Below, piece by piece: positions 1 to 7,004 of a stretch of DNA of 29,239 nt. Source of the stretch: UBA3305 sp002373555. Its GTDB lineage: Bacteria; Bacillota; Clostridia; Lachnospirales; Lachnospiraceae. The notes beneath the pieces were generated by a model that was not told where the DNA came from, did not search any database, and saw only the letters and a list, made by a program, of their open reading frames with translations. The stretch covers positions 1 through 29,239 of the forward strand of contig CAMOER010000033.1 of NCBI GenBank assembly GCA_946612455.1. Direction: 5' to 3'. Within the stretch, counting starts at the first letter, position 1; every line of letters starts with the position of its first letter. A program made the translations under genes and the position numbers.

Positions 1-15
1 AGCTTTTTCGGAACA

Positions 16-39
16 CACCTGCATAGCAGGTGGTTTATT
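16..39 (+). terminator. Small stem-loop, possible terminator
   Basis: A 7-bp perfect stem (CACCTGC / GCAGGTG) with a 3-base ATA loop is followed by a short T-rich run on the plus strand. It lies at the window edge, beyond the end of the BlaI-type gene, so it may serve a plus-strand gene outside the window. The T tract is weak, so this is only a candidate. Confidence 0.35.
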
Positions 40-57
40 GTAACTGTCGATACAAGA

Positions 58-94
58 AGACTGCCGCATCATCTGATGCGACAGCCCGTTTTTC
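58..94. terminator. Bidirectional stem-loop downstream of the BlaI-type gene
   Basis: The arms at 61-70 and 75-84 pair over 10 positions, with one C/A mismatch on the plus strand that becomes a U-G wobble on the minus strand, around an ATCT loop. Plus-strand RNA continues into CCCGTTTTT. Minus-strand RNA continues into a T-rich CTTCTTG. It can therefore end the minus-strand BlaI-type gene, whose stop is 40 bp away, and any plus-strand transcript arriving from the left. Confidence 0.55.
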
Positions 95-123
95 GCTAAT
101 TCTATTCTGCCTTGCAGACAGGC

Positions 124-462
124 TCAGTCCCGCTCAGACTGTCCCATAAAGCGTCCGTAGGCAGCCAAAAATGTCTTCGAAGCATCTTCGCTCCAGAAAT
201 CGGCCATTCTTGCAGCATAGTCCTCTAGGAATTCGGTCTCTCCCACACAGGGTGAAAACCGCGAGGTTCCTTTTTTGTAGGATGTAACATACTTCTTGTC
301 CTTCAGTCTCTTCAGGAAGGTGTACACCGTAGTTTCCTTATAGACAATATTGTATGCTTCCTCTATGCTGATGATCAGTTCTCCCACTGTCATAGGAGAA
401 TCCGACTCCCAAAGACATTTCATCACCATTAGCTCGCGATCGGATAAATCGGTAAAATTCAT
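124..462 (-). CDS. BlaI/MecI/CopY-family transcriptional repressor
   Basis: This 112-residue protein has the size and winged-helix pattern of the BlaI/MecI/CopY (penicillinase repressor) family. It opens LSDRELMVMKCLW. The recognition region ETTVYTFLKRLKDKKYV lies at about residues 43-60, followed by the family's basic wing and a dimerising helix. Family members bind inverted-repeat operators as dimers, and some are inactivated by a BlaR1/MecR1 membrane protease. No such sensor lies beside this gene in the window, so the inducing signal is unknown. A longer reading frame starts 63 bp upstream, but the ATG at 462 is chosen because GGAGG sits 5 bases before it. The gene has its own promoter, whose -35 is covered by a palindrome, which suggests autoregulation. 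The family call is firm; the target genes are not known. Confidence 0.88.
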   Translation of the reverse strand: MNFTDLSDRELMVMKCLWESDSPMTVGELIISIEEAYNIVYKETTVYTFLKRLKDKKYVTSYKKGTSRFSPCVGETEFLEDYAARMADFWSEDASKTFLAAYGRFMGQSERD

Positions 463-504
463 ATCAACCTCCAGCTGTATTTTTCCCCCCGACTTTCCAC
501 CATG

Positions 505-533
505 ATTATAATTTATATGGTGCATTCTAGCAA
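505..533 (-). promoter_or_regulatory. SigA-type promoter of the BlaI-type gene
   Basis: On the minus strand a perfect TATAAT (505-510) lies 17 bases downstream of TTGCTA (528-533, 4 of 6 matches to TTGACA). Transcription would begin near 498, giving a leader of about 35 bases with GGAGG before the ATG. It lies between the glk stop and the repressor gene. Confidence 0.6.
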
Positions 534-541
534 TTTAGAAT
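524..541. promoter_or_regulatory. Palindromic candidate operator over the -35 box
   Basis: The 18-bp sequence ATTCTAGCAATTTAGAAT has perfect 6-bp inverted arms around a 6-bp centre. It fully covers the -35 hexamer of the BlaI-type gene's promoter. BlaI/MecI proteins bind dyads near their own promoters, so an autorepression site is a reasonable inference. The sequence differs from the classical TACA-N2-TGTA BlaI core. Confidence 0.5.
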
Positions 542-573
542 ATTATTTTTATATTTTGCAAAAAATTATTATT

Positions 574-1539
574 TTATCTGCCTGCATCCGCGCGCAGGAT
601 CAGGGCTGCAGCACCGGTCATTCCCGCATCGTTTCCGAGCGTCGCGCCGACGATCTCAATGTTCTTGACGGCATGAAAAGCCTTCTCTTCATAGGAGGCA
701 CGGATCTTGTCAAGCAGCCATTCTCCGGCCCGGCTCATGCCGCCGCCGATGATGAACACCTCCGGATCAAATGACACGCCAAGGATCGCCAGCTCTTTTC
801 CGAGCGTCTCGACCATCTCGTTTACCACGGTATTGGCAAGTTCATCGCCGTCCTTTGCAAAATCGAATATATCTCTTGCGGAAAACTCTCTGATGAACGA
901 CAGTCCGGAGCGGGACTCTCCTCCCGCGATCAGATGCTTTGTATACGAGATCATTCCCCGGGCGCCGGCGATCTGCTCTGAGCAGCCCCGCTTGCCGCAG
1001 CCGCAGTAGTCGACCGCCTTGTCGAACAACGGCATATGTCCGAACTCACCGGCTGCACCGTGCGCTCCAGCATGGATCTTTCCGTCGATGATTACGCCGC
1101 CGCCGAGTCCCGTGCCGAGCGTCAGCATCAGAACATTCTTCCGGCCTTCTCCCGCACCGGCTACCGCTTCCCCGAGCGCAGCAACATTCGCATCGTTTCC
1201 GGCTTTGACGGGAAGATAGAACAGCTGCGAAGAAAGCTCATTCTTAACATTGACGACGCCCCAGCCGAGGTTGACGCAGTTGTTGACGACCGATTCCTCC
1301 AGTACCGGACCGGGAATACCGATGCCGATGCCGAGGATCTGCTCGGGCTTCAGCTCCTTGTTCTTCATTTCTTCCTTGACCGAATCGGCAATATCCGAAA
1401 TGATATAACGCCCTTCTTCCTCCGTCCTTGTAGGGATCTCCCATTTGCTGACCATCTGCAGATCATCCCGGAAAAGACCGATCTTGACCGTCGTTCCGCC
1501 GACATCCACTCCGAAACAGTACTTATCCATTTGTGACAC
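574..1539 (-). CDS. glk: ROK-family glucokinase
   Basis: This 321-residue cytoplasmic sugar kinase would phosphorylate glucose to glucose-6-phosphate with ATP, feeding glycolysis. The N-terminal phosphate loop is DVGGTTVKIG (from about residue 12). GNDANVAALGE and the glycine-rich LTLGTGLGGGV follow. The ROK signature GEFGHM precedes a zinc-type CGCGKRGC cluster. Length fits ROK glucokinases (about 310-330). The longest frame starts with GTG at 1539, 5 bases after AGGAG; an ATG three codons in (1530) is a possible alternative. The lysC stop lies 23 bp upstream, so it is probably the last gene of a cls-lysC-glk operon. ROK proteins also include fructo-, allo- and N-acetylmannosamine kinases, so the exact sugar is inferred from overall similarity. 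Confidence 0.85.
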   Translation of the reverse strand: MSQMDKYCFGVDVGGTTVKIGLFRDDLQMVSKWEIPTRTEEEGRYIISDIADSVKEEMKNKELKPEQILGIGIGIPGPVLEESVVNNCVNLGWGVVNVKNELSSQLFYLPVKAGNDANVAALGEAVAGAGEGRKNVLMLTLGTGLGGGVIIDGKIHAGAHGAAGEFGHMPLFDKAVDYCGCGKRGCSEQIAGARGMISYTKHLIAGGESRSGLSFIREFSARDIFDFAKDGDELANTVVNEMVETLGKELAILGVSFDPEVFIIGGGMSRAGEWLLDKIRASYEEKAFHAVKNIEIVGATLGNDAGMTGAAALILRADAGR

Positions 1540-1562
1540 TTCCTCTCCTGTATAAAATGCGC

Positions 1563-2882
1563 TTAGATGCGCGTATCCACAAAAATTGAATAAATCGCTC
1601 TGATGGCAGGCTCAAAGTCGTCATTCTTCACGCCGATGATGATATTCTCCTCATCCGATCCCTGGTCGATCATCCGGACATTGATCCTGGCATGGGCAAG
1701 CGATGCGAACACCCTGCCCGCTGTTCCCCGGGCATCCTTCATGGAACGGCCCACGACCGCGATCAGCGCCAGATCCGTATCGATCGAGATCACATCCGGT
1801 GCGGCCATCCGGTTGATCGCCGCGAGCACGGCCTGTTCCTTCGGTTCAAAGGCTTCCTGCTCCACGAATACGCTGAGCGTATCGATGCCGGACGGCATAT
1901 GCTCGAAGGAGATCCCGTACTTTTCGAACGCTTCCAGCACCTTTCTGCCGAAACCGATCTCGGAATTCATGCGGTCCTTCTCGACATTGACGGCAACAAA
2001 GCCCTTCCTTCCGGCAATGCCGGTAATGGTATATCTGGACTTCGCACCTGTGGTCTTGACGATCATGGTGCCGGGCGCATCCGGATCGTTCGTATTCCGG
2101 ATATTGATCGGAATACCGGCCTTGCGCACCGGGAAGATCGCTTCATCATGCAGGACGCCTGCGCCCATGTAGGAAAGCTCTCTGAGCTCTTTATACGTAA
2201 TGATGTTGATGATGACCGGATCCTTAACGATATGCGGATCGGTCAGCAGGAAACCGGAAACATCCGTCCAGTTCTCGTACAGCGAGGCCTTGATGGCTCT
2301 GGCCACGATGGAACCGGTAATATCGGATCCGCCTCTTGAGAAGGTGCAGATCCGGCCTTCGGGATCCGCGCCGTAGAATCCGGGAATGACCGCTTTTTCG
2401 ATGCCGGAAAGCTTCTCCGCCAGCACTTTGTCGGTCAGTTCCGGTTCAAACTCTCCGTCTTCATTGAAATAGATGACCTCCGCGGCATCCACAAACGTAA
2501 AGCCGAGATAGGCCGCCATGATCTTTCCGTTCAGATACTCACCGCGGGATGCCGCATAGGCTTTCCCGGCATGCGCATCGATCTTCCGCTCGATCTCCGC
2601 GAACTCCTCCGACAGATCCAGATCCATCCCGAGACCTTTGATGATCCCGTCATATCTGCCCCTGATCTGAAAGAGCACCTCATGATAATTTCTTCCCGCT
2701 TCCGCCAGATCATAGCAGCGGTAGAGAAGATCCGTCACTTTTGTGTCCTTGGAATCCCGCTTGCCGGGTGCGGACGGAACGACATATCTTCTGGAGATAT
2801 CCGATTTTACGATATCCGCCGCCTTTTTGAACTGCTCCGCGCTCGCCAGTGAACTACCGCCGAATTTGACAACTTTCTTCAT
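1563..2882 (-). CDS. lysC: Aspartate kinase with C-terminal ACT domains
   Basis: This 439-residue aspartokinase phosphorylates L-aspartate, the first step toward lysine, DAP, threonine and methionine. The nucleotide-binding start KFGGSSLAS is at residues 7-15, and the catalytic FSRGGSDITGS motif is near residue 190. The C-terminal third (from about residue 290) reads as two ACT repeats, including VEKDRMNSEIGFGRKV and a second beginning LALIAVVGRSM, the usual site of feedback by lysine or threonine. The start is the ATG with GGAGG 5 bases upstream. It begins 8 bp after the cls stop, so co-transcription is likely. It is not next to other lysine genes here, but ddh and murE elsewhere in the window consume the DAP branch. 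Which amino acid inhibits it cannot be read directly. Confidence 0.9.
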   Translation of the reverse strand: MKKVVKFGGSSLASAEQFKKAADIVKSDISRRYVVPSAPGKRDSKDTKVTDLLYRCYDLAEAGRNYHEVLFQIRGRYDGIIKGLGMDLDLSEEFAEIERKIDAHAGKAYAASRGEYLNGKIMAAYLGFTFVDAAEVIYFNEDGEFEPELTDKVLAEKLSGIEKAVIPGFYGADPEGRICTFSRGGSDITGSIVARAIKASLYENWTDVSGFLLTDPHIVKDPVIINIITYKELRELSYMGAGVLHDEAIFPVRKAGIPINIRNTNDPDAPGTMIVKTTGAKSRYTITGIAGRKGFVAVNVEKDRMNSEIGFGRKVLEAFEKYGISFEHMPSGIDTLSVFVEQEAFEPKEQAVLAAINRMAAPDVISIDTDLALIAVVGRSMKDARGTAGRVFASLAHARINVRMIDQGSDEENIIIGVKNDDFEPAIRAIYSIFVDTRI

Positions 2883-2890
2883 GTTTCCTC

Positions 2891-4459
2891 CTACATCAGC
2901 GGCGCGACTACACGCAGCAGATACCCCGCCATTCTTTTGGTAAACGGATAATGCTTTACATCATCCATCGTGATCTCCATACATTTCCCGAGTGTGTCCT
3001 GGAAATCCGCTTCCACGTCGGCCACGACCGGGTGCGCGGCTGCATAGACGCCGCATTCGAAGTGCAGATACAGACTCCGATAGTCCATATTCACTGTACC
3101 CACGGTACAGCACCGGTCATCCGAAACAAAACACTTGGAATGGATGAACCCGGGTTCATACTCAAAGATTCTGACGCCGGCTGGGATGAGTTCCTCATAA
3201 GAGATCCTGGCCAGCAGATAGGTATATTTCTTATCCGGAATATGCGGCACGATGAGCTTTACGTCCACGCCTCTCTTAGCGGCGAATTTCAGTGCGCGCA
3301 TCATGACATCCGGAAGCACCAGGTACGGCGTAAAGATGTGCAGGTATCGCTCCGCATGATTGATGATATCCAGATACACATGCTCTCCGACCGGCTCACC
3401 GTCCAGCGGACTGTCCGCATACGGCATCACGAAGCCCGCGGGTGCATTCTCCGGCGGCACCGGCGGCATGATGTACTTGCTGTAGACCTCCGTCTCCGAA
3501 CCGTCATGCCACATCTGCAGGAACATGATTGTGAGGCTCTTGACGGCGTCCCCGGTGACCCGGACGACGCTGTCCTTCCAGTGGCCGAACCGTTCCTTCT
3601 TATTAATATATTCATCCGCCAGATTGACGCCGCCGGTAAACCCGGTCTTTCCGTCGATCACGACAATCTTCCGGTGATCCCGGTTGTTCTGGTAGGTCGA
3701 GAACATCGGAATGACCTGGGAGAAGACCCTGCAGGAAATGCCGTAGGCCCGCAGTCTGTCCGGATAGCCGAACGGCAGAAGGCTGAGCGTGCAGGTCCCG
3801 TCGTACATGATCCTGACATCAACGCCTTCCTTTGCTTTCCGTCGCAGGATATCCAGCACTGCTTCCAGCATCTCCCCGCGGTCCAGGATAAAGAACTCCA
3901 TGAAGATGAACGATTCCGCCTGCTCCAGTTCCTTCAGCAGCGCAGGGAAGAAATCATCCCCCAGCGGGTAATACGTCAGATCCGTATTCCCATACGCCGG
4001 ATAACCGCCGAACCGGTCCATATAAATCGCCAGGCCGGTGCTGTGCGGCTCCTCTTCGTTCATTTTCCGGATCACGGACGGATTCTGCGTCAGATAATCT
4101 TTGGTCTCGATGATATTTTCCCGCAGCTTCTTCTGGATCTTCCGGCTGCCCGTCTGGCTTTCGACGAACAGATAAAACAGCATGCCGACGACCGGAAGCG
4201 TCATGATCAGGATCATCCAGGACATCTTGAAGGCCGGATCGCTGCCGCGCCTGTTCATGATGAAGATGACCAGATCCATCTGCACGATCAGAAAGAAACC
4301 GTATACATAGGCAACGAACTGCGAGAGCCAGGCAAACAGCGCCCACAGGCCCAGCACCTGCAGAAGGACCAGAAAGATCATGATCACCTTGCGGCTGAAA
4401 ATGATATTGAAGATTCCCTTTCTCCCTTTTTGAAAACGCTGCCTGTATAACGTCTCCAT
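2891..4459 (-). CDS. cls: Cardiolipin synthase, phospholipase D family
   Basis: This 522-residue membrane enzyme would condense two phosphatidylglycerols into cardiolipin. Two N-terminal membrane segments (about residues 23-53 and 75-105, separated by a short polar stretch) are followed by two HKD phospholipase D motifs. They are HRKIVVID near residue 260, followed by GFTGGVNLADEY, and HSKCFVSDD near residue 438, followed by GTVNMDYRSL. This is the bacterial ClsA-type layout. The frame extends further upstream, but the ATG at 4459 is preferred because GGAGAGGAG ends 5 bases before it. A near-consensus promoter lies just upstream. It heads the probable cls-lysC-glk operon, an odd mix of membrane lipid, amino-acid and sugar functions. 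Some relatives are annotated only as PLD-type phosphatidyltransferases. Confidence 0.9.
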   Translation of the reverse strand: METLYRQRFQKGRKGIFNIIFSRKVIMIFLVLLQVLGLWALFAWLSQFVAYVYGFFLIVQMDLVIFIMNRRGSDPAFKMSWMILIMTLPVVGMLFYLFVESQTGSRKIQKKLRENIIETKDYLTQNPSVIRKMNEEEPHSTGLAIYMDRFGGYPAYGNTDLTYYPLGDDFFPALLKELEQAESFIFMEFFILDRGEMLEAVLDILRRKAKEGVDVRIMYDGTCTLSLLPFGYPDRLRAYGISCRVFSQVIPMFSTYQNNRDHRKIVVIDGKTGFTGGVNLADEYINKKERFGHWKDSVVRVTGDAVKSLTIMFLQMWHDGSETEVYSKYIMPPVPPENAPAGFVMPYADSPLDGEPVGEHVYLDIINHAERYLHIFTPYLVLPDVMMRALKFAAKRGVDVKLIVPHIPDKKYTYLLARISYEELIPAGVRIFEYEPGFIHSKCFVSDDRCCTVGTVNMDYRSLYLHFECGVYAAAHPVVADVEADFQDTLGKCMEITMDDVKHYPFTKRMAGYLLRVVAPLM

Positions 4460-4498
4460 GAAAACTCCTCTCCGGTTCATAAACGCATAGGCTAATAC

Positions 4499-4528
4499 AG
4501 TATACATTTAATTCTCGGTCTGTGTCAA
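4499..4528 (-). promoter_or_regulatory. Near-consensus SigA promoter for cls-lysC-glk
   Basis: On the minus strand TTGACA (4523-4528, perfect) is followed after 18 bases by TATACT (4499-4504, 5 of 6). Transcription would start near 4492, leaving a leader of about 33 bases before the cls ATG. It is among the best promoters in the window by eye and supports the operon assignment. Confidence 0.78.
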
Positions 4529-4606
4529 TAAAACTTATTCTTCCGGTCTGCCCCGGATTGTGATACACTGTCAGCGGTAAAATCTGAAAAAGGCAGGTGA
4601 TCAGCT

Positions 4607-5095
4607 GTGAATATAATTGCTGCAGTATCCGAAAACTGGGGGATCGGAAAGGATAATGATCTTCTCTTCCACATTCCCGAAGACATGAAATTCTTCCGCC
4701 GGATGACAAAGGAAAAGGCCGTCATCCTCGGCCGCCGGAATCTGGAATCCTTCCCCGGCGGAAAACCGTTAAAGGGAAGGCGCCATCTGCTGCTTACCGG
4801 AAATCCGGATTATCAGGCTGAGGGCGTGGAGGTATTCCATACGGTTCCCGAAATACTGAAGGAGGCGGAAAAACTTGCGCCGGAAGATGTCTGGGTGATC
4901 GGCGGCGGAACGGTCTATGCACAGTTTCTTCCTTACTGTGACAAGGCCTATATCACGCGCATCCATGCCGACGCCCCGGCGGATGTCTTCTTCCCGGATC
5001 TCGATGCGGATCCGGCCTGGGAACTGACGGAGCAGAGCGAGATGCAGTGCTGCGGAGATCTCACCTATCATTTCTGCACTTACAGCAGAGTATAA
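4607..5095 (+). CDS. dfrA: Dihydrofolate reductase
   Basis: This 162-residue enzyme reduces dihydrofolate to tetrahydrofolate with NADPH for thymidylate, purine and methionine synthesis. The N-terminus IIAAVSENWGIGKDNDLLFHIPEDMKFFR carries the substrate and cofactor pocket, with the acidic residue of PEDMKFFR in the usual place. Cofactor motifs ILGRRNLESFPGGKPL and VIGGGTVYAQFL follow. Length is typical for chromosomal DHFR. The start is a GTG at 4607, 7 bases after AGGTG; no better start is seen. An extended -10-like TG-A-TACACT at 4561-4569 could be its promoter, though its -35 is poor. It is a lone plus-strand gene between cls and pckA, with no thyA beside it. Trimethoprim susceptibility cannot be judged by eye. 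Confidence 0.93.
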   Translation: MNIIAAVSENWGIGKDNDLLFHIPEDMKFFRRMTKEKAVILGRRNLESFPGGKPLKGRRHLLLTGNPDYQAEGVEVFHTVPEILKEAEKLAPEDVWVIGGGTVYAQFLPYCDKAYITRIHADAPADVFFPDLDADPAWELTEQSEMQCCGDLTYHFCTYSRV

Positions 5096-5124
5096 AAGAA
5101 GGGATGACGTTTCGTCATCCCTTC
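5091..5124. terminator. Terminator between convergent dfrA and pckA
   Basis: A perfect stem of at least 9 bp, extending to 11 (AAGGGATGACG / CGTCATCCCTT), surrounds a TTT loop at 5110-5112. Read on the minus strand it is followed by CTTTTATA, a good rho-independent terminator for pckA, whose stop is at 5142. On the plus strand the following T run is weak, so termination of dfrA from it is less sure. Confidence 0.8.
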
Positions 5125-5141
5125 CGCATTCTATACTGCGA

Positions 5142-6737
5142 TTATTTCTCGATGGGTGCAGGACCTGCGTCTACGATCTCCTTCGGCATATTCGGATACT
5201 TCTCTGCAAAGTTCTTCTGGAACAGGCTGGCCAGCATATTGGCTGTCTTATCATAAGCATCCTTGTCGGCCCATGTTCTTCTGGGATTCAGGATCTCAGA
5301 CGGTACACCAGGGACCTCATGCGGCATATGAAGCTTGAAGACTTCATGATAATCGTAATTGACATCATCCAGAAGTCCCTCAAGAGCAGCCGTGACCATG
5401 GCTCTCGTGTAGTGCAGATTGATTCTCTTGCCGACACCGAAGGATCCGCCGGACCATCCGGTATTGATCAGATACACCTTGGTATCATGGGCATCGATCC
5501 GCTCGCCGAGCATCTCTGCATAATGGCTGGGATCCATGGGCATGAAGGGCTCACCGAACAGCGTGGAGAACGTCGGTACGGGCTCCTTGATGCCGCGCTC
5601 CGTACCGGCCAGCTTGGAAGTAAAGCCGGTAACGAAGTGGTACATGGCTTCGTTCCTGTCCAGTCTGGAGATCGGCGGAAGTACGCCGTAAGCATCGGCT
5701 GTCAGGAAGATCACGACCTTCGGGATACCGCCCATGGCAGGCTTTGCAATGCCGGGGATGTATTCCACGGGATAGCCGGCACGGGTATTTTCTGTCAGGG
5801 AACCGTCTTCAAAATCCAGTTCTCTGGTATTCTTATCGATGACAACATTCTCCAGCAGTGTGCCGAAACGGATGGCATCATAGATCTCAGGCTCTTCATC
5901 GCGGTCCAGACCGATACACTTTGCATAGCAGCCGCCCTCGATGTTGAAGATGCCGTCCGCAGACCATCCGTGCTCATCGTCTCCGATCAGCAGACGGTCG
6001 GGATCCGCCGACAGGGTCGTCTTGCCGGTACCGGAAAGGCCGAAGAAAACAGCCGATTCCTTGGTCTCGGGATCCATGTTCGCGGAACAGTGCATGGGAA
6101 GCACATTGAACTCCTTCGGAAGAACATAGTTCATGGTGGAGAAGACGCTCTTCTTCAGCTCACCGGAATACTGTGTGCCGGCGATCACGATCATATGCGC
6201 TTCGTAGTCGATCATGATGGCTGCCTCGGAATGGGTGCCGTCGATCTTCGGGCTGCACTTGAAGCCGGGTGCGGAAATCAGCGTGAAATCCGCCTGTCCG
6301 TAGTTCTCCAGTTCTTCTTCCGTCGGACGAAGAAGGAGCTGGTGCATGAAGAGGCTCTGGCTCGCAAGCTCGGTGATGATACGGAACTTCTTCTGATATT
6401 TGGGATCCGCTCCCGCCATGCCGTCGAAGATGAAAACTTCGCGGTTCTGCAGGTAAGCGGTGATCTTGCCCTTGATCGCATTGAATTTTTCTCTGGAGAT
6501 GGGACGGTTCACATTGCCCCATGCAATATCGTCGTGCACACTGGGTGTGTCAACGATAAATTTGTCTTTCGGGCTCCTCCCGGTATATTTTCCGGTCGTC
6601 ACGACCAGTGCACCGGAGGTGCTCAGCATTCCTTCTCCCCTTCTGATGGCCGCTTCCGTAAGTTCCGCAGGTGAAAGATTACGATAAACAGCCTTCGCTC
6701 CGATTATACCCAGCTTTTCGATGCCGTATGTCTTCAT
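5142..6737 (-). CDS. pckA: Phosphoenolpyruvate carboxykinase (ATP)
   Basis: This 531-residue cytosolic enzyme interconverts oxaloacetate plus ATP with PEP, CO2 and ADP. In anaerobes it often runs toward oxaloacetate, gaining ATP. Visible signatures are TGRSPKDKFIVD near the N-terminus, FFGLSGTGKTTLS (kinase-1a loop, about residue 232), the metal-binding IGDDEHGWS shortly after, and NTGWSGGSFGVGKRI toward the C-terminus. Length matches the ATP-dependent family (about 525-540), not the GTP family. The ATG at 6737 has GGGGG 5 bases upstream. It is monocistronic by layout: the murE terminator lies upstream and its own terminator downstream. The 225-bp leader region has two overlapping promoter candidates, one sharing a 15-bp block with the tyrS promoter. 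Confidence 0.97.
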   Translation of the reverse strand: MKTYGIEKLGIIGAKAVYRNLSPAELTEAAIRRGEGMLSTSGALVVTTGKYTGRSPKDKFIVDTPSVHDDIAWGNVNRPISREKFNAIKGKITAYLQNREVFIFDGMAGADPKYQKKFRIITELASQSLFMHQLLLRPTEEELENYGQADFTLISAPGFKCSPKIDGTHSEAAIMIDYEAHMIVIAGTQYSGELKKSVFSTMNYVLPKEFNVLPMHCSANMDPETKESAVFFGLSGTGKTTLSADPDRLLIGDDEHGWSADGIFNIEGGCYAKCIGLDRDEEPEIYDAIRFGTLLENVVIDKNTRELDFEDGSLTENTRAGYPVEYIPGIAKPAMGGIPKVVIFLTADAYGVLPPISRLDRNEAMYHFVTGFTSKLAGTERGIKEPVPTFSTLFGEPFMPMDPSHYAEMLGERIDAHDTKVYLINTGWSGGSFGVGKRINLHYTRAMVTAALEGLLDDVNYDYHEVFKLHMPHEVPGVPSEILNPRRTWADKDAYDKTANMLASLFQKNFAEKYPNMPKEIVDAGPAPIEK

Positions 6738-6786
6738 ACAGACCCCCTTTATAAATACTGCCTTGCTGTGATAGGACGTGAAAAAT

Positions 6787-6837
6787 CATTATATTTCACA
6801 CCTTCCTTATAGTAACATAAATACAAACCTTTGTGGA
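6787..6837 (-). promoter_or_regulatory. Promoter region of pckA (two overlapping candidates)
   Basis: Candidate 1 is a perfect TATAAT at 6788-6793, inside a 15-bp block (6787-6801) that is repeated exactly upstream of tyrS; its -35 is poor (GTTACT at 6811-6816). Candidate 2 is the extended -10 TG-T-TACTAT (6809-6817) with TCCACA (6832-6837, 4 of 6) 17 bases upstream. Either would give a leader of roughly 45-65 bases before the pckA ATG. I cannot decide between them. Confidence 0.45.
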
Positions 6838-6962
6838 ATACACTTTTTATCTTTCGGTAAACTTTTTTTATATATAAATAAATTATGGAACACAAATTGT
6901 TTTCCATCCAAAAAGGGGTCAAAATGTTATAATATTTCAGCATCTTGAAACGTGTTAAGATT

Positions 6963-6997
6963 TATTAATAAAAAATCCGGATAATTCATCCGGATCA
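6963..6997 (-). terminator. Rho-independent terminator after murE
   Basis: The 8-bp arms ATCCGGAT at 6975-6982 and 6988-6995 pair around a 5-base loop. On the minus strand the stem is followed by TTTTT and then TATTAATAAA. It begins about 10 bp past the murE stop and separates murE from pckA transcription. Confidence 0.85.
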
Positions 6998-7004
6998 GAT
7001 TTTG

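Noticed and set aside
124..525. Longer BlaI-type protein starting at 525
   Set aside because: The extra 21 residues are low in similarity to the family, and their coding would run across the promoter's -10 box; the GGAGG site fits the ATG at 462.
2951..4450. 499-codon plus-strand open frame antisense to cls
   Set aside because: It mirrors cls codon by codon, has no ribosome site, is His/Asp/Arg-rich without a recognisable domain, and the opposite strand has both HKD motifs. It is a shadow of codon bias.
5319..6674. 451-codon plus-strand open frame antisense to pckA
   Set aside because: The opposite strand encodes an intact PEP carboxykinase with all motifs; the antisense translation resembles no protein family.
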